Shown one piece after another: positions 1-13,055 of a DNA stretch of 64,000 bases. The translations under genes and the position numbers were made by a program. Position 1 is the stretch's first letter. Each line of letters begins with the position of its first letter. Origin of the DNA: Macquaria australasica (taxonomy: Eukaryota; Chordata; Actinopteri; Centrarchiformes; Percichthyidae); NCBI GenBank assembly GCA_005408345.1, contig SEMN01000054.1:380001-444000 (forward strand), read 5' to 3'. The notes below the pieces were generated by a model, which worked only from the letters and a program-made list of their open reading frames with translations, searched no databases and was not told the origin of the DNA.

Positions 1-3000
1 AGGGGGCCATTTTCAGACTTCAGCGAAGGGAGCGCTGAAGGGAGAAGATACTCAACGGACTCTGACTCAAAGTCAGGTACGTGTGTGACGCAGAGGAAAC
101 CAAAACTGAAACGATGGCAGAAAGAAGGAAAACTTAACTACTGTCAATATTTTTTGTCTTGTGTCCACTTAATAAAATCCCTCTCTCTGGTGTGTGGATG
201 TAATCTGTAATTAAATGCAATATTTTCATCAATAACTTCTCTTTAATGTGTGTTCCAGCAGTTAGATGCGTGGTTCGACAATGCAAGTGCTCATTTTATG
301 TCTGTTTCTTAGGGAGTTTAACTCAGAGACCTTGGAGACAAAGGCCGAGGAGCTCTCCCACACCGTTGTACCAATCTTCTTTAGACAGGTATGTACTATA
401 TGCATACGTACACACCATCACCACCAGTATTGTAGTTAGAAGAAGATTCTTCAACTATTAGAGCTATCTGTGTGTGCATGTCAACATAAATAAATCCATC
501 CGCTTCTCCTCTCGCGCTCCCTCATTGTCTGTAGTGACTTTGAGGGGACATGACATTGTCTCAGAGTTTGACTTTTCCAACTTGTCTGCACAACTATTAC
601 ACAACCCGTCCTTCCCCACCCCTCTCTCTCTCTCTCCCCTCAGACTCCCTCGTGGGGTTCGTCACAGGGACAGCAACTGCAGTTGGCTTGGTAGGAGCCC
701 CCACCACGACATCTCTCCCAAGACATCAGCCAGATCTCACAGTCCTTCCATCACCTTCAGCGAGTCCTCGCTCAGCCTGAGCCAGAGGAAAGCTAAGGTA
801 AGAACAGGGATCTTTTTAATGTTTGTTAAGTGACATAAATGCAAGGGGGATGTTTTTGTAGAATATAAACTAAACGTTTATGTACAAGCAAGAGTATTTA
901 GTGCAGATCAAATTTCATTCTAAGAGCAGACAACAGAGCATTTAGAGAAGCACAAAGGCCTGTCGGATGTGTTGCTGCTTCAAGAGTTTATATCCAAAAT
1001 GTTTGTTTTATCAGGCTTTGGGTCCTGAGTTCGTCAGAATGTCGGATGAACAACAAATTGTTCTCGACCTTCCAGGATCTATTGTGGTAAATTTCTCATT
1101 TCTGTTCATCTCCTCTGTTTCTGATCAATTTGTATGTAAATTGCTGGTTTTCGCACTACTTGAACTTGTCTTTTCTTGCACCCAGATGTCTTTTTGCATA
1201 ATTGCATGTAGAGTATTTGTATATAATGTACATGTATGTGAGTGTGTCTGTAAGTTTTTTTTTTTTATGTCCATGTGTGTCTGTGTGTTGGTGTGTGTGT
1301 CCACCACAGTCCAAAAAGGGACGCTCTTGTTCGTCTCAGAGAGAAGTGACTGTAGTGCTGCCTAACGGACAGTATGTGGTGGTTCGCTGTGACATTAAGT
1401 CCAAAGCAAGAGATGTGTTTGACATGGTGGTGGCTCACGCAAACTTGGTGGAACACTTCTACTTTGGTCTTGCCTTCCTAGATGGTAAGAGGACATTTTA
1501 AATGGAAGCTAACCTATCTTGATTGCACTGACTGCACATCAAACATTCAAAATAGAAATTACTTTCAAAATATCCATAGTTCAACTTGTGATATTTTACC
1601 CTCACAAGTGGCATGAGGGGTGAACTTGGGATAATATTTCAATTATTACCAAAATGTTTATTAAGAGTTGTTTTGTTGAGCCTGTTTTGTTGTTTCAGTC
1701 ACTTCAGAAGTCTGAGGTTAAAGAGGCTTTTCTTTGTCATTCTGCAGATGATGAATATTTCTTTTTGGAGCATGAAACAAAAATCTCCAAAGTTGCACCT
1801 GACAGCTGGAAAAAAGGGCACATATCCTCCTTTTTGGTGTTTCTTCGAGTCAAATATTTTGTTGATGATATCTCCTTCATTTTGTAAGTACAGTATTGGT
1901 GTTTTACTCATATGTAGTAAATGAATTAATAGAAATACATAGTTCAAATACTTTTCTGCTTTTACTTTGTCTTTTTTTCCTGTTTCCTATAGGCACAAAC
2001 TGACTCGTCACCAGTACTACTTACAGCTGCGTAAGGATATCTTGGAGGACAGGCTTTACTGTAATGAGGAGACAGGCTTGTTTCTGGTTGCTCTTGCTCT
2101 GCAGGCTGAGTTTGGAGATTACATGCCAGAGGTACAGAGGACAAAAAGAAAAATGTTCCCCGTATGTCTTTAAATACCGGCATCAGCTTTCAGTGTGTGT
2201 GTCACAGCAGTGCATTTGGTTGTTTTGTGTGTCTTTTTAGTTGTATGGTAAGAATTACTACCAGCCGGAGCATTATGTGTCCAAGAGGATGCTAGAGAAG
2301 CTGGCCCTGCCCAATGTCAAGGAAGAGTTGCCAAGACTACATGCAAGCCACGCCCAGATGCTCCCTGAAGAGGCAGAAACAGAGTACCTAAAGGTATCCA
2401 GACTACCAGTGCACCCACTCAAAACACAAAAACACAGCTTTCATTATCCAGTAGCTCACTTTGTTCTTTGGCTATTCTTTCACCTTGCCATATGCTAACT
2501 TAATAAGGATATGTGCACTTGTTATTATTTGCTTTTAATTTGATGATACTTCTACTGTTGCACTTCCTGTAAGTGTTAAAATAAATGGCTACAATTTAAA
2601 ATGTAATACATATGCTCTCTCACACACACCATTTTAAAAAATATGTACCCCTCAGATTGCCCAGCAGTTACCGGAATATGGGGTTATGTTCCACCGTGTG
2701 GGGAGAGAGAAAAAGCCAGTGGTGGGAGAGTTGGTTTTGGGAGTCTGTGCCAAAGGAATCATCGTGTACGAGATGAAGAACCACATCCGGACTGTCACCA
2801 GACGCTTCCTCTGGAGGGAAACCGACACCATATCTACTGGGGTAAAAAGAAGTGGCATTTCTGTCAGATTAAGATATTACTGTAGTACAGCTCATTTTGT
2901 TATAAAGCTCAAACAAAATGTATGATGACTTGTGTCTGTCTTTCAGCGGCGTAAACTGATTATAGAGTGCGGCGGGCCCAGCGGGAAAAAGCACAGTTTT

Positions 3001-6000
3001 GTAACAGAGAGCTCAAAAATAGCACAGTACCTCCTGAACCTCTGCTCAGCACAGCACAAGTTTCATAGCGAGATGACGTCACGACAACTCAACCACACCA
3101 TGATACCAGGTGGGAACATTTTAGTGATTACATATTAAAAGGAGGCAGCTCACAAAGGTCATAGCTGAGCATGACAAAGAATAAATAACACCTGATTCTC
3201 CTCTGTTTCTTCAGATGAAAACATGGATAAGTACATGTCTGTCTACCAGGCTCGTAACTTGCACCTGAAACAGATGTCCTGCTCAGAGGGCATGTTGAAC
3301 CACGTAGGTTTGACACCTGGTCAATCAGACTCCATCTCCAAGTCCTGTGACGACCTGACTGCCAAGCTGGAGGCACGGCTGCGGCAGCAGAGAGAGATGA
3401 GGAGGGAGATGAGCAGAGAGCTGAGCAAGGAGCTCCCTGATACAGGAGACCTCAGGGACATGAAAGAGCGACAGTGTTGGAGGTAGCCCTTGATTATAAT
3501 AAAATTCTTATTCTTCGTACAGAAACATATTCTCTGTGAATATTAATGAAATAGCTACAGTAATGCAACTGTGCACACGTGTTGCAGCACTCCAGAGCCG
3601 ATTCCCAGAATGATGTCCAGTGTCTCACTACAGAAGCAGGACTCTGACGCCTCTTCCTCCATACGAGGTGAATATGTTTGTTTTACATACAGAGGGGTGA
3701 CAAATTAAAGGAAAAATCAACGTTAAGCATCTTTTGTAAGGTGTCGGGCCACCATGAGCCTCTTGAATAGCTTTAATCCTCGAGTTTCCAAAAGATATTC
3801 CCTCAATTGGAGTTTGGATGGTTGTTTTACATGTTGCTCAAAAGTCTCCCATAGGTGTTTAATTGGGTTGAGAGCTTGACTGTGATGGCCATAACATGTG
3901 ATTTACATTTTCATACTCGTGTGCTTTGCAGCTGATACACCCACCAGGACCCCACCAGAGAGAGAGGTAGTCTGTGTGAACCTGAAGAAAGATCCCAAAC
4001 TGGGCTTTGGTGAGATCATTAAGGCAGACTTAGCTGGGAACATGATGTAAAATTAATGAGCAGAGTTCCACGTATCTGATTCTTTAACAGGAGGCTTTTG
4101 TCTTCAATTCCTCTCTGGTCCTGTTTCAGGCTTTGTGATTGTGGGCGAGGACAATACAGGTAAACTTGACCTTGGGATCTTCATTGCTTCCATTGTGCCT
4201 GATGGGCCTGCAGACAAAGATGGACGAATCAAACCTGGTACGAAGCAACAACAATGGGAATTGTAAAGACACTGGCTTCCAATTAACATACAACGTAACA
4301 TTGCTAGAGACAGAGACAAAATTGGGCTACACGTGACAACCTATAACAAGGATTTTGTAACAGTTTGTTGATTTTTCCAGGTGGACGTCTCATCTCCCTA
4401 AACAAGACTAGTCTGGAAGGAGTGACATTCAGTGACGCTGCTGCCATCTTACAGAGCAGCCCTGAAGAGGTGGAGCTCATTGTGTCCCAGCCTAAACGTA
4501 AGATCTGCTCAATGCTTTCTCCTCTGCATGTACAGCCTGACAAGTTCATAGAGTCATGCAAATATTCATAAATCACTGTCAAACCCTTACTATGTATAGT
4601 AGTGACACTTCATACAACCTATATGTGTACTGAGTTCCTTTACCCCACCTGGTTGTTTTCCTGTCAGAGTCTCTGAAAGACAGTAAGAGTTCGCTGAGTC
4701 AAAGTACTCTCGGTTTGGCGTTGGAAAGGGGCTTTGGGTCACAGACCACACTGAGCGGCTCAGAGTACCGTCCTGCCGTGGAGGAACTGGAGGAGGCCAT
4801 CACTCTGTCCAACATGGCAACCCCAAAACAGAACAGGAGGCTTCACATTCCTGTCGTGCGAATACATGATGCCCAGGTTAGAAACAGTGCTCAGCTAACA
4901 GTTGTTAGAAATAAGTGACTTTGTCTCCATGGAAGCAAAGTTGTCAACATGACAAAGCTGATAAAAGAGTTCAACCAGTTGATGTCATTCACCTGCATCA
5001 GAAGTGTCCTAAAAACACTTGCTATCTTTTCCTCATTTATCCCTGTCTCAATCTAAATCTTTTTTTTTTTCCTGTTTACCTCTTTCTTGCTTTTTTTCAG
5101 GATATTTGTTCCAGGTCCCCCTCTACCTTAAGTCTGAAAATTGGGGATCGGTTTACAGTGGAGCTGAAGAAAAGCAGTGGTAGTCTTGGCATCAGTGTTG
5201 CTGTGAGTGAATAGTTTCCCTTTTATTATACAGCATTCTCCTTATGCACTCAGTTGCCAGTTTATTGGGTACATTTAGCTAAAACTGAACGGAGTCAAAT
5301 ACAATAAACCTGCAATAAATCCAACCTTCATGAAGGTTATAATGTTCAGCTTTTTTTATTTAGCCTCATTGATGTAAATGGTGTGAACAAAATAAAAGAA
5401 ACACCCGGCTGTCAGTATAACAATACAATTTAACAGCACCACAAAACTGCAGCCTCCAAAATGACCATACAGTGAATCAACACCTCTCTAAAACAATTTC
5501 AACAAAAACTGATTATAACCTTCATGAGGTTAGGATTTACAGCAGGACTGTTTACATTTTTGTTTAGGTGCATATAAACTGGAAACTGCCTTGTGCGAGA
5601 TCAGCTCAGGCAAATCTATTTAAATGACTAAATGTGAAAGGCCAATTAGGTAACAAGCTGCGATGCAAAGCAACTTCGATCCCTACATGCCAGTCAGTCA
5701 GTGTACGCTCTAGGCTTATTTGAAGCCTGTGACATTGACCAATCACTTTTTTTGTAATCTTTTTGTGCCAAAAGGGAGGAATTAACACCAACGTGCGATA
5801 TGGAGGCATCTACATCAAGAGTCTGGTGCCTGGAGGTGCTACAGAGCAGGACGGTCGCATTCAGATCGGTAATCTTTTTATTTGTCATTTCAGTATGTGG
5901 CAGTATCAGGTGGCTGCCAAAAACACGAAAGGTTCTGTAAAGGTTTGATTTTGTATTTATTTGCAATTCCTCATCTGTGAAGTCTTTTTCTGTGACAGTG

Positions 6001-6376
6001 TTGTTTTATCTTGAATGAGAGAATGTGATGAAAACAATGTAAAATATATGCCACATCCGTCACAGACCTCACCGTTTTTATTAGCTTGGGGGAGATTGTA
6101 TAAAAGGGCCCAAAGATGTTTCAACTTCTTTAAACAAAATATTAAATAACTGAATGTAGATTGAAGAATGGTGTCCAGGCTCTCTAAAATGAAATGTCTA
6201 AAACCTGTAAAAGAGTAGAGAATCTGTTCTTGAGGCATTTTATGATAATATTGCCTATTTTTTATTTTGTCATTAATTCGTAAATGGGTGTGCCACCGGA
6301 GCCACTGTGCTGTGTCGACTTAATTCATGCTTCAGTGAGCAGGAACGACTTTTAGATTTGTTGATATGCTCATCAA

Positions 6377-6424
<48 letters not shown>

Positions 6425-9400
6425 ACTGATGTTGCTAATGATGATGAGATTTGTGTTTGTGCATATGACAGGTGACAGACTGCTAGAGGTTGATGGGTTC
6501 AACCTGAGGGGCGTGACTCACCATCAAGCTGTCGAGTGCCTAAAGAGGACTGGGGAGGTACACACACACACACTCTCTCACACACACACACACACACACA
6601 TGCAAACATACACATGCAGTAAAACACAATTACACACAAACATACTTTCTATTTTGCTGATATGATTGTATTAGTATCAGTACAATATGGCTGTTCTCTC
6701 CAGAAAAGAAATGTTTTAAATAACATACGTTTATGTTCAGTATCAAAAGATGGAGTATTCTGACATATTTACCAGAGTCTAGGGTTCAGGTGATGATAAT
6801 TCTGTTTATTTAGTTGCAAGGACTTGTTGGACCCTTAAGACCCTTTGACCTTAAGTACCTTTTGCAATTCACTCCATTAAAGCTGATTATGAATACTCAC
6901 TGAAATAAGCACAGTAGCTGGTGATGCTGTACATTATTTTCTGTACCTTCTACGGTGATACATGTATAAACTATTGAACACATATAAAGGGGGTGTATGT
7001 GCATCTGTTCCCCATAGGTGGTGAGTCTGCTGTTGGAAAGGGAGCCCACAGTAATATTGGAGCCCAGACCTGACTCACCCTGCCCCCTCTTGGCCCACAG
7101 TCCAACATATACACAGCCCCCCAGGACTGAAGTCTCCATGGAAACGACCTTGAGTGGTCGCGCCAAGGACTACAGCTTTGTGACTGATGGTGAGAGGGGA
7201 GAGGAAGGGGCACATACGCTCACAAAAGAAAAAAAAAGTGTCAGTGTCAGGCGCACACACACACACACACACACACACATACTTGCACACATGGCCCAGA
7301 GGTTACTGTGAGTCATCTGACAGCTACATTGTGGTTGCTGTCAGAGTCATCCAGAGCTGACACTGCCTCAGTCCCCCGAGACTGCATGCACTGAAACCTT
7401 GAAGCTGCCTGTTCAGCTTAGTTAAAGAGACAGTTCCTCATCGCTACAAAGCCCTCCTTTCTTTACTGGAAATGGCACAAAGAAATGTGATGAAATATGT
7501 GAAAAAAAGACTGTCTGCTTTTTCAGATTTTGTCATTGGAAATATTCCTTCAAAAATAAATACTCCTCATAGGAAGATATGTGTGTTTGGGGGATTGATA
7601 AACCCTTTTTTTTATTTATCACAATGTACCAAATCGCAGCCCCCATTACAGATTAAAGATTACACAACACACATTATTGCTCCAAGATTCCCCTCCATCT
7701 CTCCTCTTTCCTAGAAAATACGCATGCGGTGGTACTGAAGAAGAGTTTGTCTGGACTCGGCTTCAGCTTCATCATCTCGCAGCTGCACTCGGGGCCAGAC
7801 CGTGGCAGTGTGGTCCGCATCAAACGCCTGTTCCCGGGTCAGCCAGCGCTAGAGAGTGGCCTGCTGCGAGAGGGAGACATCATTCTGTCTGTCAACAAAG
7901 AGCCTGTCAAGGACCTCTCCTACCAGGTACGGTGTGGGGTATTTACGATGATTATTAATCCTTACATATTTATATCGGTGAATTAACAACCAGAGAATTT
8001 CCGCATTCAAAAATGTTTTTGTTGTGGTTGTAGTTTGGTTTGATCTTTTTTCCAACATTGAAATGGAAACATAAAAAAGTGTCTGCCCAATGTGGTCGAA
8101 CATTTTAAAAGAACAGACAGTTTTGCAAGGTGCTGACTACAGCCTAAAAAGTGTTCAAACATTTTTCACTAATGGCAGCAGGTGATTTTGTCTGTGGACA
8201 AATAAGTGAATGGGCTGGTGAGTGTATGAGCGGCTCTAGTGGCCCTGCTCTTTCTTAAGATCTCGGCCACGTCATTGGTTCACTAATCCTTTAATCTCAT
8301 ACTCCCGAAAATAGCAAGCTGGTTGTGTCATAGCATTTGATGTCATTTAAGCTTTTGTGTACTGCCAAGGAGTTACAATGGCATACACAGGTGTATTTAA
8401 ACATGTAACAGTTAAATAGATTTGCACTTTTTGAGTCTGTCTTTACCCAAACTTTTTCCCACACCAACACACACTCAGTTTTTTTCTTGGGTGTTGTTTC
8501 AGAGGGTTTTGTTCCTGCTACGTGGTGCTCCATCTGAAGTTCATCTGCTGATCTGCCGACCAGGTCCTGGAGTACTGTACGATGTAGATGACAACACATT
8601 GGTGAGTTCACGCGCACACAAGTGCACACACATACAGTATATGTATCACAGAAAAAAAAACACCTAAGTTAGACCCAGTAATCCAGACATTTTACCTGAT
8701 CTCTGTAGAGTCCTGCACTCTTCCGTGAGGTTCGATCTCGGTCTTTGGACATCCGACTAGGAGAGGACTACAGCCAGCTCCTTAAGTTTCAATATGATCT
8801 CAAAATACTTGCCCAGAAGCAGGCCCCCACCCAGGAGGAAGATCTGACTGACCCAGCAGAGAAAAGCCCAGAACCTCCTGCAGCTCCAGCACTCCCGGAG
8901 ACCCAGGAGAGTCTGGACGGTGAAGTGAAGGCCAACCAGACTCCCCCATCTCCTCCTCGCTTACCCCCATCGCCCACCTCACCTACATCACCTCCGTCAC
9001 CAGTCTCGCCAGCCTCACCTGCCTCCCCAGCATCACCTGCCTCACCTGCCTGTGACTCTCCAGCTCCACCAGAGTCACAACCAACCGCTGGGGAAGCAGA
9101 GGAACAACAGGAAGTAGAAGGCAAGGACAAGAACAAGGACGGGGAAGAGGAGGTGATGCGTATGGATGTCGGTCCTAAGACTGCTTCGAACTATGTATAT
9201 TCCAGGTAATGTATCATATCATATTATTACATTACACAATAATACAAATGTTCATGTCAATTATTCCTCTCTTGTAGCCGGACATGCCAAAGTTTGTACT
9301 GACATGTTTCACAGAGAACATAGCCGTCAAATATTGTAGCCATTTCTGCAGCAATGGATTTGACTTGAGAACTGCTTTAACAACAACACAGTATCAAGAT

Positions 9401-12400
9401 GTGTATGAAAACTTCTCAAACTACTCTAAGTCTCCCATGTCCAGGCGTATGTTTTGTACCACATTAGTACGGCATTAGTACCACTTAGTACCACAGTAAT
9501 GACGCTTGCTGTTTTACTAGAATATTGACATAATTAATGCTTTTGGCCAAATCGTGCCCACCTATGACCTCCTCATTGACCAAGAGTCCTGCTCAGTCAT
9601 AGCTCATGCACTGGCTGTCAGCAACATCAGGGCAGCTAAGGAGTGAGCTGTGTTTAGTGTTTGTAGTGTGCCATCAAAGTAATTTTAGACATTTTAATTA
9701 TAATCAAATGATGAATTTATACATTTAAAAAAGTATTCATTAATTGATGAAGATTAATAAAATTTGCATTTAAATTGTGTATTTAAAAAACTTAAAGCAA
9801 CATGTAACTTTTTGTATATTCTATCTCACAATTTATTTGTATCGTGATTTAGTATTTATAGTTTCCATTTCATGGTTTCTTTCATTTAAAGACATATAAG
9901 CAGTGTGCCACCTAAAGCATTAATTAAGTCCAACCCACAAGGCATCTCTGATTGGTCAACGGTTTTATGTTGGTGGGAGTTATGTGTGGGGTCAATCAGA
10001 GCAATCAATCTGTTCTCTCATTTGGACATTATTTAATTTATGTATGTACTGTTTGTTTATCTGCAGTGAAGTCAGAGAGGAGGCAGATGGAAGTGTGACC
10101 TACTGCCTGATGGGAAATGGTCTGACTATCATGGCAGATGAAGAGTACCTGACCATCAGCTCCACACTGGAGCCTCCTCACAGCCTCCCCTCCAGTCTGG
10201 CCTCTCACACTCCAACAACCAACCTCACAGCCCTCCGCTCTCAAACCTCCAACAGCTCTTCTAGCTTCAGGTGTCAGAATCTAAGCCTCGGCCCTCACAC
10301 CCCCACTACCACCATCTCGCCCCTCAGCCTCTCGTCTGACACCCCGACCACTTGCCCCCTGGCTCACCTATCTCAGCCACTCACAACGCAGCCACCGAAA
10401 GTCAAGCACCACCCGATCCAGCAGGGGTTTCTTCCAAGTCACTACAAAGCCATCTCCAAGAACAGTAGGCCTATGGTGTCTCCACCCCAGCCTCCTGCTC
10501 CACCGTTGACCCCCATCACAGCGCAGGTCACGTCCTCTGTGCCTCCCTGTGCCAGTCCACCTGCCTCGACGCTGCCACCCACAGTGCTGCCCTCTCCTGT
10601 CCAGAGCCACACACAGCTGAGGGAAGAACCAGAGAAGAAAGAAAGGCAATACAAGGATGATGATGATGAAGAGGTTGATGAGGAGGAGGAAGAGAGTCGA
10701 AGAAAGGCAAGTTTGTGATGTTTTGTGTTCTTGGCTCACTTTACCTTTGCCAAAAAATCTGTATTTTTACCCCAATAGATTTACTGTATCTACCAGCAAA
10801 AAACATTTGAAAAAATTTGCATGAACTTCGGTGAATAGATTGGCTTGGGGTCAATTAACCAGTAATGAAAGTTAGCTGGTTATTTGGCAGTGTAGGTTCA
10901 GAAAATCAATTTAAAGCTTTTACCGCAACATTTTCAATGTCTTTTTTACATGTAACATTTGAATTGTGATGCCGCTATATACCCAACATAAACAAACAAG
11001 ACCACTAACATAGATTTCAGCTATTTCTATGTTTCCAAATTTCTTTCAGCATAAATCCAATTTACCAAACCCTAACCCTATACTGTTACTCATAGGCTTT
11101 ATGCATCACTTGTATGCTATATTTAATGCTAGATAAAAAAATCTTAACACTACAATATAACATATATTAAAACTTTTACTTTGTATAAAAGATGTTTCAC
11201 CATTGCTGTACCATAGTTAGTAATCATACAGAGCCACATTATCAGATGCATTAGCCTACCTTATCACTATATATCATGCAGATGCTTTTCCGAAACGCTG
11301 CTGCTTCCATACCTCTCTCTTTCTCTGCATAACTGATTTACAGTTATGTTATGATTAGGTGACAAACAAGCTGTGATTACAGATAAAGGAACTGCTTGCT
11401 TTTGTCCACAGCATTCACCAAAATCAGCAGAGTGTTTAAGTTTAAATATGAAGTGATGACAATGATGTCTCGGTGTTAAAGTTATTTGGAGAATTTCTGT
11501 AGCTGTTAAATAGATAAATTGTCATTGTTTCTTGCCTGTCAGGGATTGGTTAAAGAGTTTGAGCTGACAGTGATTCTGACCAAGTCCAGGAGTGGAAGCT
11601 TCGGGTTCACCATCACTCGAAGCAAGCTGGACAACTGCTACTACATCCAGGAAATACTGGACAACCCAGCCAAGGCAGATGGACGACTCAGGGCGGGAGA
11701 CAGGCTCATCACAGTACGCACAAACACACACTCTGTACATTTCTGCACATTTAAAAACAATATTTTGTTGTAAGCTGTTTGTATAGAGTACGTGCTGGTC
11801 AAGTTGACAGTGCCATTTGTTTCCAGGTAAATGGGCACGATGTTACCAGTGTGGCAGATGATTTTGCCATGACGATTCTCCGGTCATCTCCGAGAAGACT
11901 CAGTATGACCCTGGGGAGGGCAGTTAGCAACCTGGTGGCCCCTCCTTCCTGTGACAGCCTGCCTGATATAGTTCTCTACAAGACACCTTCAGGACAGCTG
12001 GGTGGGACACTGTACATATTTTCACACATTTCGAAGACGCAGCACATCACCAGTATTATTTGATTGTATCTCCTGTATGTGTGTTCCCCTCTCCAGGTAT
12101 AAAGTTGACAGGTGGCATTGGCAGCAAATGGCAGGGCATCTACTGCCTGGAGGTGGTGCCAGGCTCCCCAGCCAGCGAGGAGGGCAGCGTCCAACCCAAT
12201 GACAAGATCCTCTACATCTGTGGCAGGTGCACACTGGGAATGACCCTGGAGGACGCAGTCAAAGCCTGTGAGATCGCCCCTCGTAAAGTTAAACTTAAAA
12301 TCATCAGGTATGTGCCCTCAAAGGTTAGAGACATAGACACTGACATAGGTGTTTGTTTTATTTCTTTTGAATGACTCTACTGTTTGTGTCTGTCACAGAG

Positions 12401-12988
12401 AAGACCACCCAGTGAACCCCAAGGCTAAGTGGAACGGTAAGGGCTTCTGAAGGATTTTTGGTATGGTTTCACTTGCTTGAGTTAACCCAAGGACACATAA
12501 ACAGGATAGTTTGGTTGTTATATGCACTGATGGATTGCCTAGAAACCAGATATGTTTGTGCTCAACTGAACAATGATAATTTAGGTTCAATCATTACCAG
12601 AAAGCGTTCTGACTTCTGGGAAGGCAGATGATTATGGTACCTTTTTTTTTTTATTTAGCATCTGCAATGCAAAAGTTTCCTTGTACAATCTATGGTTGTG
12701 CATCTCTCAACAAGTTTTCCTTTTGTAGGTCTGTTTGACTGGAAAAAGGACAGGAAGTTCTTTGCTCGTTTTGAAGAGTCTGTCTCTCCAGAGAAAGGCT
12801 CTCCTACCGAAGATGGTGAGTTTTTTTCTTTCTCTCCCTCATTTATTCCTCTGTGTCTGTCTCCTCTGAACTCTCGCTTGTTCTTTCAGCACCATAACTG
12901 GTTCCCTTTCACCCTTTTGCTTGTTGTCCCTTTGCCTGCATGAAGCCGGAGCTCGGTGCTGAAAGATAGTTCTCTTTGCAGCTGTGTG

Positions 12989-13055
<67 letters not shown>

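Larger units (their letters stand above)
5146..7047 (+). other. PDZ2
   Basis: Encoded by exons 5101-5202, 5775-5868, 6472-6557 and the start of 7018-7189. Reads FTVELKKSSGSLGISVA, then GGINTNVRYGGIYIKS, GRIQIGDRLLEVDG and EVVSLLLERE. In PTPN13 the equivalent domain binds C-terminal motifs of receptors; ligands here are unknown. The first intron holds a MITE-like element and the third starts with a CA repeat. Confidence 0.88.

Noticed and set aside
9284..9478. 64-codon ORF in the intron 9206-10066
   Set aside because: The flanking exons join in phase without it and it has no homology or splice sites of its own.
10707..10714. GT donor four bases after the GC donor (CAA|GTTTGT)
   Set aside because: It would leave phase 1 and disrupt PDZ4; the GC donor fits both consensus and phase.
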